A stretch of 64,000 bases of DNA from Aulostomus chinensis (taxonomy: Eukaryota > Chordata > Actinopteri > Syngnathiformes > Aulostomidae): positions 262,501-326,500 of the forward strand of contig JBBMOA010000005.1 of the NCBI GenBank assembly GCA_037954235.1, in the 5' to 3' direction. A model generated the notes under the pieces. The model worked only from the letters and a program-made list of their open reading frames with translations, was not told where the DNA came from and did no database searches. The position numbers and the translations under genes were made by a program. Shown here one piece after another: positions 53,177-63,573 of the stretch (the first letter of the stretch is position 1; each line of letters opens with the position of its first letter).

Positions 53177-55616
53177 ACATGAATTAATTTTGACCCCATC
53201 TGGAACGACATCAGTCTGGATCCTGTCATGTTTCAACTCACTCTACTTCCTGTCACATGGATGACCCATGATCGTCCTTGGACTCAGAGACAGAACCGTG
53301 TGTGGAAAGAGGATTCCCAGGAATCACTTTCTCTTTAAAGTGGAAAGCCTTGACACCAGGCTAGCTAAGTGAGACCCTGTTTAAATGGAGTTTCTCTGTG
53401 GAGCGTTCTGACAGGTCTGCCTGATCATAAAACCACATGAAGCACCAGGCCCAGACCTGATGTTGATCAAACAAACAATTCATTTACAAATGTTCATCAA
53501 AACTCCTTGAGGGTCACATTGTTGATAACAGCTTGAACTGACATCAAATCTGTCCTTCAGCCTGCTTCAGTCCAACAAATGACTCCAGCTGGAGCTAATC
53601 TGTGTCTTCGCTTCATCCAGTACAGCTGAACTGTTGGTGGGAATTTGCGTCCAGTGCTCCAATCTATTGATTTAACCTGGCTCAGAGCTGATATCCCCTC
53701 ACGTCCAGAGCTCTGCTGACTGGGGGACAGATCTCAGTCACCCAAAATATCCAAATGTCACTTTTCTGGAATCTCAGTTGGCATAACAACAGCGTGTTGG
53801 ATCGTTTGAAGACACCGGAAGACATCAAATATTCCGCAGGCGAAAGAATGGGTCTGTGCAATGAGTGAGACTGCATCCTATGAATGTGTGCTGAGCAGAT
53901 TGAGTGATGATGGGAGGCAGGGGGCGACCCTGTGGGACAGGTCATGGGACTACATAAAGACAAATGACCCCACGAGGGTTCCGTTTTTCTCTTTTGTTTT
54001 GTTGAGGTCTCATGGTCCTGTATGCCACAGTCACAGATGGAATATGTGGGAGATGTTGGGTATGTGTGTATGTGAGTGTGCACATGTGGGAGTGTGAGAG
54101 CACACTCAGGCGCCTGCACTCTTCTTCTTTGTTTTGCTGCCTGTCTTCTCTTATCCTGTGTGATTCTTTATTTATTTGATTTGATGTGCTCAGTCTGTCG
54201 TTACAACTACTCCTTTTATTCATATGTCTGTGCTGCCCTTCCTTATATTGAGTAAACTGTCATTTACCAAGCCTCAGAAAAGTTCAAGAAAAAAAGACAA
54301 AATGTCAACAATGACTCATTGCAATTGATGGTAGAGAATTGCAACAAGAGGAAGAGACACCTTGACATGTGTCGGCCCGTGCATTCAAGTGCCGAGGCAT
54401 CGGACAAGGCAGGGAGTCATCGAGAGAGACTGTCTGACCCCTCCCAACCCTGGCCTACACCCAATCACAGAGAAACCAGGCTGCAGGAGCCGCAGCAGGT
54501 CGGACACACTTGGAAAACCAGCCGCCCTCAAAATGAAGTTTAAATGATGTTGAGCTAATTTGGGTGAGACGGCCAGTCACAGCAGGGTCAAACCAAGAGG
54601 CAACCCCCCTCTAAAACATTAAAAATGGATCTGGCTACCAGCACTGTTGCTAAGCTAAATACTCGTCACCATCCTAACGAGTCATGAAGAGCAAGTCAGT
54701 TGGTAGGAGGGAACCCTAACATCCACGCTGCTAACAGTGTTAGCTTCAGAGAGGGTCAGCAAGGTGAAGGCCAGGTCTTCAGGGGTTTTAGAGGACTGCT
54801 TGGAAATTGTCCACAAGCTAGCTAGTTAGCATAGCCTCGTAGCTTGCTAACTTACAAGGTTTGCTGTGGCTTTCGTAAAAAACCACCGGCAGGAACAACC
54901 GAGCAACGATGGAAGAGGTTTGAGCGAGTTGGACCAGGGTCATGATTGGAGAACATTATGATGCAGTGACAGCTGGAAACTGGAGGACTTGATTACAATA
55001 TCAGTTCCCGCTACATCCTGTCGTGTGACCAAATCTACGCTGCCATCTTAATCAAAATGTAAAAATCTTGTAAAAATTAGTTTTTAAGACATATTTTAAC
55101 ACGGCTTTTTAAAACATTGTTTTGAATCTATTTTTGATAAACCAAAAACCAAGTGCCTCTCGGAGTTCTCCATCAGAGCTGCGTCACTCACAGTACCGAA
55201 CCCTGTAGCGACCCTGGGGAAGTGGGAACCAAAGACTCTGAACTGACACTTGATAGTTCTCTCTTTGTTCAATGTTAGAAAATTGTTTTAAATATGTTTT
55301 TCTTGTAAAATAGAAAGAGTATGCACTACATTTATCCAGCGAACAAGGGAGTGAAGTTCATACTGAAATAAGATTTGTGTTGTTGAAGTCGTCCTCATTT
55401 TTTACATAAATTTGAGTCGTCTGTCTTTGTGTTTTTGTTCCTTTCTACTTTTGGGAAAGTGTTTTTAGTTCACTCTTGATTTCTTGACTTTAACTGAAAA
55501 ACAAAACTCCACAAAAACAAACCAACAATTCAAAAACTCCCAAAACAAAAACTAACATCAAAAGTATACAGTCTTCAACCCTGATGATGGATGACCAGGT
55601 TTCCAGAGGTTCTACC
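53177..55616. other. Unassigned right-arm sequence
   Basis: Mirror of 28,392-30,830, without a recognised gene. Confidence 0.3.
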
Positions 55617-56038
55617 ATGTGACCGACCCCTTCATAAAGGTGACGTTGTATTTCACAAAAAGCCGTGGAGGACCCTTCAAAATGGGGGCAAGCACCTCAA
55701 CATCCATCACGCTGGACAGCAGCAACAATGAGCCAGACCATCGACACTCTGCAGCCACTGACTCTGATTCAGAAAAAGAACCTTCTGATGAAGAGCAGCA
55801 CATGCAAATCACAAAAGTGGAAGCTCCTTTTAAGAGGAAAGAAGAAGAAATTATCCACAAGGAAAAAAAGGAGAAACTGGGGATGAATAAAAGAAGAACC
55901 TTTGCTCCTTCCCTCCCAAGATGGCAACTGAAACAGCATCATGGCAAATGCAAATTTTGGGGAGTAAAAGAAAAGGCAAGGAGAGGAGGTGTTGCTCCTG
56001 TCAGCAAACGTTGCCCTCCAACCCCAAATACAAGGTAG
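55617..56038 (+). pseudogene. 'TDPFIKV' conserved block, right-arm copy
   Basis: Open for 139 codons, eight more than the left copy, ending CPPTPNTR before a donor-like GTAGGA. It differs from the left at three shared residues (T for M, S for T, M for T). Unknown protein. Confidence 0.4.
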
Positions 56039-56154
56039 GACTGGTCTTCATTGACTTGGTGGGCACCAGAGTTTTCAAGGAGTCGAGTCCTAACTGGAAG
56101 GTGACTGCTTACCTGTGAGGGACAGACTTGGACCACGTTGACCCAGTAGATGGC

Positions 56155-57648
56155 CTGGGGCCCATTTCACAAAGCAGGTTCATCAAACCCTGAGTTTCCT
56201 CCTGACCTCCGAGTTGATCTACCCTGAGATAGAAAACTCAGTTTGCGGTTTCAGAACAGCGGATTTGAATCAGTTTGATCAACTCTGAGTAAGTTCACCT
56301 GGGGTAAAGCGCGATCACGACAACTCTAAAAAGCCAGCATAAATGGATCCCCGATTCACCGAGTCACCATGGCGACGGAGAAGTGGAGAGCTTGGTTGTT
56401 CACGTCAGTGGAGTTGGAAATCTTGATGCCATCATGTGAAGAGTTCCAACACGCGTTAAAAAAGAAGTGCAACACCGCTGCAGCTGCAAAAGAGAGAGAG
56501 ATGGCGTGGAGGAACACTGCTGCTCGGGTCAATGCAGAAGTTTAAATGTAGTCCTTTGCAATCATGATTACTACGGAGGAAGCTGCTTCCATGGTAGCGC
56601 ATCAATTGATATCGTTTAGATGCAGTACCGCGGGGGAGAAACGCACTTGGCAGCAACTTAAAATGAAGCATAGAAACATGATTCAAACAGTCAGACCACC
56701 TCAGGGGTACCCCATGTTCTGCATTGTAAGTTAAATATTAAGTGGCTGTTTGACTGTGTACAATAGTTGTTTGATCCCCAACCAATGCTGGTTTCATACA
56801 CAAATGTCTTTTCATGGATATCATGTTCTAATAAAGGATTTAGCCTTTTTAAACAAACACAGACTTCAACTCAGCCAACAGAAAGAAGGCAGATGCCCGT
56901 AAAACGGGTGGGGGCCCAGCACCACCACCACCTCTAACAGAGGCACAGGACCTGAGCCAGAGTGTAGGAAGGCCAGTGGCTGAGGGAGTTCATCCTCAGA
57001 ACCAAACCCCCAAGACACCAGTGCCTTCATGAAATGTAATATGGCTTGAGATATATATACAGTATATATATATATATATACATAGAGAGAGAGAGAGACA
57101 GATGACATGAGAGCATGACTACGACTGGTGATGTTGCCAATGTAAGGACGGAGGAGGTTGTGTATGTAGACGATGGACTGTGATGTGAAATGGTTCCGAT
57201 ACTGTCTGGAACAGCAAGAACGTCTATGGTCTGATCTCCATCTCCTGACGAATATTTAATTGTGCGCAGCAATGCTGCACCTTCATCCACGGGATCATCA
57301 ACAAAAGGACCTGCCATGTTAGTTGAAAACTCGCCAAAACTTGTCTGCTGATGAATGAATGTGGAAATCAAATGGGGGATGTGGCTCTGAAAGTGGGCGG
57401 AGACAGCGAGAAACTCGAGGTTCATTGTCAAAAACCTGGTCCCGACCAGGTTAGTTTCAGGGCGTCTGTTACTGCGGTAACTGACCGAGAGTTTAAGTTA
57501 CCGCTGTCTGTGAAACAGGCCAGAGTGAACCCTCTTTCTCTGGTTTGAGTGACCTCCCTTTGTGAAGCGGAAAACTCTGAGTTTTCCTAATTTCAGGGTT
57601 AATAGACCCCGAGTTTTCACTAAACCTGCATTGTGAAACGGGCCCCTG
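56155..57648 (-). mobile_element. PIF/Harbinger DNA transposon, right-arm copy
   Basis: Mirror of 26,358-27,853. The terminal repeat starts GGGCCCATTTCACAAAGCAG at 56,158 and the far end is at 57,645, with CTG target duplications at 56,155-56,157 and 57,646-57,648. Transposase remnant at about 57,100-57,431 on minus; SANT-like remnant at about 56,369-56,545 on plus. The (TA)n run (57,051-57,083) is longer than on the left. Confidence 0.85.
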
Positions 57649-58165
57649 ATCCTCATCAACCCTGAACATCTGAAGGACAGGAAAGTCTTTATGTGACCTG
57701 GCTCAGAAGATGGTCTGGGTCTGGAACTTGGGAAGGTTGTGACCAAGACCTTTAGCAACCAGGAAACATGTGGAGACAGGGGAGAGTGAGGGGAAGATGG
57801 AAACAGTGTCTACTGAGAAGGACAAAAGGAGGGAGCACTGCCATTTTGAACCGGGAGGTTCAAGACCACTACATGCTGACTATCAAGGCTTCACTTTGTC
57901 TATTGAGTTGACACTCCTTCTTCTTTGAGCGCTTTGGTTTTGTTTGATCTCCCTGAGATTTTGGTTGTTTTTCTCTTCATCTTTTTTCCAAAGGGCCTTC
58001 AGTTGTTTGTTTTATTTGTGAACTTTCTATTCTTTCATTCAAAAACACTTTTAGTTCTTTGTTTAAATAAAAAGACCGTTTTCACAAATAATTTGAAATA
58101 TGATGATACGTTTGTAATGCAGCCATTAAATATGTTTCAATATCAATGTTGTTTGAATATAAAAT

Positions 58166-58551
58166 GTTGGTTTCTATAAATGTTCTTCCTTCATTTCACT
58201 ACGTTCTCTGTCCTCTTTGATCCTCCTAATGACTCACTGATTTATCCTTCTATGGTTCTGGTTCCATCAGTTCTAAAATACAGTCTCCAACAGACAGAAC
58301 CAGAGACCTGCGTGTGCTCCAGAGTCCCTCTGCTTCTCCAGCTCCCAGGTTCTCCACCTTCTTTTCTCAGGCTGCTTGTCATTGCCTGGACCAGGACCCA
58401 GGATCTCCATGAGGTGCAGACACCATGCTGGTGGTTCAGCTGGGGAACCCTCCTTTCGGCCCCCATGCTGGGGAAGCTAGCATGGCCCCAGACCTTTCCC
58501 TGGACTGCTGGTATCCTGATATCTGGAGACTTCACCAACCGTGGGACGTGA
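58166..58551 (+). repeat. Low-copy block 'X', right-arm copy
   Basis: Mirror of 25,455-25,840 and same orientation as the outside copy at 17,510. Confidence 0.7.
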
Positions 58552-58613
58552 GACTCAGATTCTCACAATAAGACAGACAGAGAGAGACATGTTGTGAGAT
58601 TTGTTTCAGATGA

Positions 58614-58736
58614 AGTTTATTGCCTTCAGCTGATGAAATCATTCGTTATCACGCGCGTCCGGCATCACGGAGGCCGACGTGCTGCTGGCGTCACGTCTGC
58701 TCCTTCCTCTAGCGTCTTGGTAAAATCCAGTTTCAC
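58614..58736 (-). pseudogene. Candidate 3'-terminal exon, right-arm copy
   Basis: Mirror of 25,270-25,392 with the acceptor, stop codon and AATAAA all kept. One coding change is visible (GCATC for GCGTC). Confidence 0.35.
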
Positions 58737-59404
58737 CTGCATCACACAAAGACGACCAACATGAGCGAGCAGCGCCAGAACAATGAGACAAAGCACATTC
58801 AAATCCAGGAGGTGACAAGTAGTGTTTTCAGATGGAGTTCATGCCAAAGTCCTACACTGCTTTGATTCCAACTGGCCCTTTTCTCTTCATGTAGAGGGAG
58901 CAGCTGTGTGTGTCAGCCTCTGGCTGCCTCTCCTCTCAGCTAACACACATGCTAATGACCCCCAGGTCACCTGACAGCAGGACTTCACTGGACTGGTTGT
59001 CTAGATGAGCGGCCCAATGTCAAGTTGTTCTGGACACAGACTTTGATCCGTCTCACTCAAGTGTGGTGCAGCAGGCTACAAACGGCCTTGGCCTCTTTAG
59101 GAATGCTGACTCAGCATCAGCCATCTGACCGTTCAACCACACTTTCATGAGACACCCACTTGAAATAACACACGTGTCTAGGAGGTGGGGAACCATTGGC
59201 TGCTCTAAAATACATGGGTCACATACACGTTCTGCTGGTCATGGGTAGGAATGCATTACCCATGCTCCTCCACTCCACACAAGAATACTACCTATCTAAG
59301 CTAGCTGCTAGCTAACGTAACGCTAGCAAGATAAGCTGTCCTCCCTAGCAGGAAGCAAATGCAACTCACACAAGTGCCTCCCTCAGGATGGTGGTTTTCC
59401 GTGA

Positions 59405-59717
59405 ACGGTGCTTAAGTTCCATCTGTGGTGTTGTGGGGAGGAGGGCACAGGCCCCCCTCCTGGAGGAGAAAGTCCTCAAAAACTCTGAGTACCTCTCTGG
59501 AGATGTAGGCCATCCATTCTTCCTTCAGCTGTTTCCTCTTAGTGTTCTTCAGCAGGAGTGTGAGGTCAGCAGCTCCACAGAACTCCATCACAACCAGAGC
59601 TGGGGGCCTGGTCCACCACCCCAAGGTGGCGGGTGTTCTGCTGGACAAGGATAGTTCAAGTTGAGCTGTTACCCTTTTGGATCCTGGCTCTTGGAGAGTT
59701 GCTCTCTACACCTGAGG
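59405..59717 (-). pseudogene. MAP4K-type kinase retro-fragment, right arm, block 2
   Basis: Mirror of 24,290-24,600. Reads LTLLLKNTKRKQLKEEW and MAYISREVLRVFEDF. It carries the same one-base deletion before VMEFCG as the left-arm copies. Confidence 0.85.
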
Positions 59718-60025
59718 TGGGGTTGTTTTGGTGACATTGGTGGAGCAGCACCTGGGGGAGATTTCCCTCATCTTTCAGGGACGGGCGGCTCAGTCGCTGG
59801 ATGAGAGCAACGCCGCCGCCTGTAGCGCACCACCGTCCACCCATCGCTATCAAAGAAAGCCTGGACTGAAAACTACAAAGCTCCATCTTTTACGTCTTCT
59901 CTTTTGAGGAGCTATTAAAATGTAAAAACTTTGCATTTTTGAATAAAATGCATGATTAAATATAAACACACACGACAGGCCGAGTCTTCTTGAATAGAGA
60001 AAGAAAGAGAGGGGCAGGAAAGAAA

Positions 60026-60306
60026 GGTCCTCACCAGGAGTGTGAGGTCAGCAGCTCCACAGAACTCCATCACAGCCAGAGCTGGTCTTCATGTCCAGAG
60101 GCCTCCTCTTACTGGAAGCACCCTAGTAGGTGGCCATGTTTCTGTGCTGGGATTCTTCTTCATGCTAACCTCCAGTTTAATTTCCTCCTCTTCATCCTCC
60201 GTGACGTCCAGGACCCTGGTGGTAGCCTGCTGTCCAGCCTTGACATGTCGTCTCTTGTAGACTTTTCCATAGGTGCCATTTCCACCAATGGAGCCAAGTC
60301 TCGTCC
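60026..60306 (-). pseudogene. MAP4K-type kinase retro-fragment, right arm, block 1
   Basis: Mirror of 23,700-23,980. Reads NGTYGKVYKRRHVKAGQQ and RVLDVTEDEEEEIKLEV. It differs from the left at two residues in the glycine-loop region (K for Q and R for Q). Confidence 0.85.
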
Positions 60307-60420
60307 CAGCTTCTTCTTCCTTGCTCTCCCGTGCCAGTCTCACCTCCACCTTCCCCCACGTTGAGCTTTTCCTTCGTCTCCTCTCATCCAAAGCAACATG
60401 AGCCACTAGCACCAATCAAC

Positions 60421-60710
60421 ACTAGGTTCTGCGGGCCTTTCTGGATGGAGTCTGCATGTTCTCCCTGTGTGGGTTCTCTCCCTCCTCCCACGGTCCAGAG
60501 ACATCAAGAGGCGACGAGGCTGACTGACAGTCTAGATTGACCGTAGGTACGACTGAGATTGTGAATGGTCGTCTGTCTCTATATGTTGGCCCTGCCATGG
60601 ACTGGCGACCTGTCCAGGGTGAACCCCGCCTCTTGCCTGACAGTCACTGGGACAGGCTCCACCCCCCCTTAACAGGAATAAGTGGAAGAAAATGGATGGA
60701 TGGAAACAGA
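60421..60710 (+). mobile_element. Common teleost SINE/RTE-tail repeat, right arm
   Basis: Mirror of 23,296-23,585, ending in GGATGGATGG. Confidence 0.75.
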
Positions 60711-60849
60711 AGGATAAATTGAATGAATAATTAAGAGGGATAAAAAAGCAAGAATATGTCGTTAAATGAAGGAAGAACATTTATTTAAGTCAACATTGAA
60801 AAGGAGAAAAACAACATTGATATCAAAACCTGGATTTCACAGTGACATC

Positions 60850-61190
60850 ACCAACGTAACATTCATTCATTCATCCATTGTCTTCCGCTTATTCCTTTCT
60901 ATTCAGAGTTGCGGGGGGTGGAGCCTATCTCAGCGTCTACAGACGAGAGGCGGGGTTCACCCTGGACAGGTCGGCAGGGCCAACATACAGAGACGAACAA
61001 CCATTCACACTCTCATTCACACCTACGGTCAATTTAGAGAATCAATCAGCCTCGTCCCCTCTTGATGTCTTTGGACTGTGGAGGAAGCTGGAGAACCAGA
61101 GAGAACCCACACAGGAACAGGGAGGACATGGAGACTCACCCAGAAAGATCCTGCACTCGAGCCGGGACTCCCACCCGGAACCTTCTTGCT
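60850..61190 (-). mobile_element. Common teleost SINE/RTE-tail repeat, right arm, minus
   Basis: Mirror of 22,815-23,156, starting ATTCATTCATTCATCC. It lacks about 20 bases around GTCGGCAGGGCC relative to the left copy. Confidence 0.75.
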
Positions 61191-61193
61191 GCA

Positions 61194-61213
61194 GCAGTGA
61201 GCAGTGAGCAGTG
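61194..61213. repeat. Filler at the right-arm deletion junction
   Basis: GCAGTGAGCAGTGAGCAGTG, a 7-base unit repeated about three times, stands exactly where 2.6 kb of left-arm sequence is missing. Confidence 0.85.
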
Positions 61214-61539
61214 AAACAAATCAAGTGAAAGGTTTGCCCTCCATCCGGACAGGCGTCCACTCTATCGGTGCTGCTCAGGGTGAAGGTTCAGGGTTTTAAG
61301 GTAAGTGTCCCCTCCAACCTAAGTGCTTTCTTGTCTCCCATTTCGCATGGGTTACTAAGATATCCTGCATGAAGCCTGAAGGTGGTGGGGTTTCAAAAAA
61401 GTCAACTTAATAGCCTTTAAATATGACCTGGTCCTTGTGGCCTTAGGCAGCTCCATTTTAAACACGACAGCTCAATTCTCACTCTGTCACAACATTAGTG
61501 ATTAAGATAAAGTGGCATATATTCTTTGAACACATAAAA

Positions 61540-61630
61540 TCAGTGGAGGTATAAGGTAAGACTACCACCCCAGCAAAAGTGGTGCACTTTGGAACCGTAA
61601 GGGCTAGGTTTAGAATTATGGCCTGCCCTC
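61540..61630 (+). repeat. Dispersed module, right-arm copy
   Basis: GGTATAAGGTAAGACTACCA then GTGGTGCACTTTGGAACCGT; partner of 19,785-19,870. Confidence 0.85.
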
Positions 61631-62454
61631 CACAAAAGTGGGGAGCAGGAATGCACAGTCCTTCCTGGGGGCTTGGTCCACCACCCAAAGATGGTTAGGG
61701 TTTCTGGTGGTTTTAGCGAGGCCACAAAGAGTTATGAAGGTTCAGTCACATGGAGGACACAGATCAGGAGCCCTAAAACACCACGTTTGACACAATCTCT
61801 CACTCGCTGGACATGCAGACCACAACAAGTATTGGTGGCAAAGGAGAGGTGGAATGAGTACTAAATAAAACAAACTGAAATACTGCCACCCCAGTCATAG
61901 TACTTTAGAGTACTATTCTAGAGAATTACTCAAATATACTTCACTGAAGAGCGTGCAAGTACTTTGTTCAGGTGCTGAACATAGGGTTAGGGCCCCTCAT
62001 AGCCGTAATGACATCAGTCTCAGCGTGCAACCTTTTGGATTGTTTTTAGCTTTCCTCAGGCTTTGTTAGCCTCCCAGTTCAGTCAAGGCATAGAATCTCT
62101 TTTCCAAATGACAGGCTGGGTTATCATAGGTACAAGTCTTTGTCAGTCCCTCCTAATGTGGAGGGTCACTCCTGCTTTCTTTGCCTTTTTCCACAAATTT
62201 ACAAATTAAAGTTTGTGATACAAAAAAAAGGCTCACAACTAATCAGCGAAATGTTTCATTTGCTTCTTTAGTTTTGTCTATTTAACAAACAAATGGTTGA
62301 CAGGCTGTGTCACATTCCAAAGCAAAGAGGGGAACAGATAAAAAAATAAAACAAACAAACAATACACCAATATGTACATTTACACATGAAGATTTCTTTG
62401 ACGAGAACGGTTGAAGATGAAGAAAACTTTACTCCTTCCACACTGGGTTAGGGG

Positions 62455-62545
62455 TAAGTGGTATAAGGTAGAGTACCACTCCAGCCAAAGTGGTGCACTT
62501 TGGAACCGTAAGGTTTAGGAGGCTGAAGGGTTACGCTTAGGCGAA
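62455..62545 (+). repeat. Dispersed module, outside copy
   Basis: GGTATAAGGTAGAGTACCAC then GCACTTTGGAACCGTAAGG, immediately outside the right arm and related to the array that follows. Confidence 0.8.
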
Positions 62546-63000
62546 GGGATAGGGCCCCGTCCTCTCCACTGAGGACCAGGGATTGCACGGTCCTTCCCCC
62601 GGCTCCTTGAGGTGTTTGTTTGATCTTGATGTGAGTGTTGGTGGGTGACTGACATTGTCGTCTGGACTATACCGCACACTGCACTTGAGAGTTTGTAAAC
62701 TGACATTCTGGAGCAGTTTGGCTGTTGTTAGCTGTCAACCATCATTTTCTCCACCCTGAAAAGAACGCAATTCGCTCTTCTCTGTTCTGGAGTCACCAAG
62801 AACAGACGCAGGAGGTAAAAAAAAATATTGGTGAATACTTCAAAGCCAAAATACACTTTTAGGGGGACGACGCTTTAACAAAAAACAACCAACTGGACTC
62901 TCCAACAATCAGACAAATCAATGTGCATTTAACCCCCGACTCTCGTACACAACATGCAGTGTTCATGAAATGAACTCTTAGTTGGTTGTCAATGAACCTC
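62546..63000. other. Unassigned sequence
   Basis: No gene or repeat recognised. Confidence 0.35.
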
Positions 63001-63004
63001 AAAC

Positions 63005-63500
63005 GGTTAGGGGTAGGGTTGAGGTATAAGGTAAGAGTACCACCCCTGCCAAAGGGTTTACTTTGGAACTGTAAGGGGCAGTTGGCTGAAACTTGGCCCA
63101 GGGTTAGGGTTAGGGTTGAGGAATAAGGTAAGAGTACCACCCCAGCCAAAGGGTTTACTTTGGAACTGAAAGGGGCAGTTGGCTGAAACTTGGCCCAGGG
63201 TTGGGGTTAGGGTTGAGGTATAAGGTAAGAGTACCACCCCAGCCAAAGGGTTTACTTTGGAACTGTAAGGGGCAGTTGGCTGAAACTTGGCCCAGGGTTA
63301 GGGGTAGGGTTGAGGTATAAGGTAAGAGTACCACCCCAGCCAAAGGGTTTACTTTGGAACTGTAAGGGGCAGTTGGCTGAAACTTGGCCCAGGGTTAGGG
63401 TTAGGGTTGAGGTATAAGGTAAGAGTACCACCCCAGCCAAAGGGTTTACTTTGGAACTGTAAGGGGCAGTTGGCTGAAACTTGGCCCAGGGTTGGGGTTA
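63005..63500 (+). repeat. 97-bp tandem array with telomere-like motifs
   Basis: Five units. AAGGTAAGAGTACC starts at 63,028, 63,125, 63,222, 63,319 and 63,416, an exact 97-bp spacing. Each unit holds one to three GGTTAGGG-like motifs between GGCCCAGG and TTGAGG. The unit is an amplified form of the dispersed module seen at 19,785 and 62,455. Confidence 0.97.
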
Positions 63501-63536
63501 GGGCGTCGGGTCTGAGCTCCTCTCCTGTCGGGGAAG

Positions 63537-63573
63537 AAAGGCAAGGCAAGGCAAGGCAAGGCAAGGCAAGGCA
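63537..63573. repeat. (GGCAA)n microsatellite
   Basis: Seven AAGGC units leading into TTTTATTTGTAGAGCC. Confidence 0.95.

Larger units (their letters stand above)
49199..62428 (-). repeat. Right arm of the giant inverted duplication
   Basis: Reverse complement of 18,965-34,921. Shorter by about 2.7 kb, because it lacks the partner of 20,192-22,811 and has a shorter GT-rich minisatellite but a longer 22-bp minisatellite. It has a private stretch of about 145 bases at 50,412-50,556. Confidence 0.95.

Noticed and set aside
18965..62428. The whole inverted duplication as a single giant transposon with long terminal inverted repeats
   Set aside because: No target-site duplication or recombinase-bearing core is seen. 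The only transposase remnants are small independent elements, and the outer edges blur gradually.
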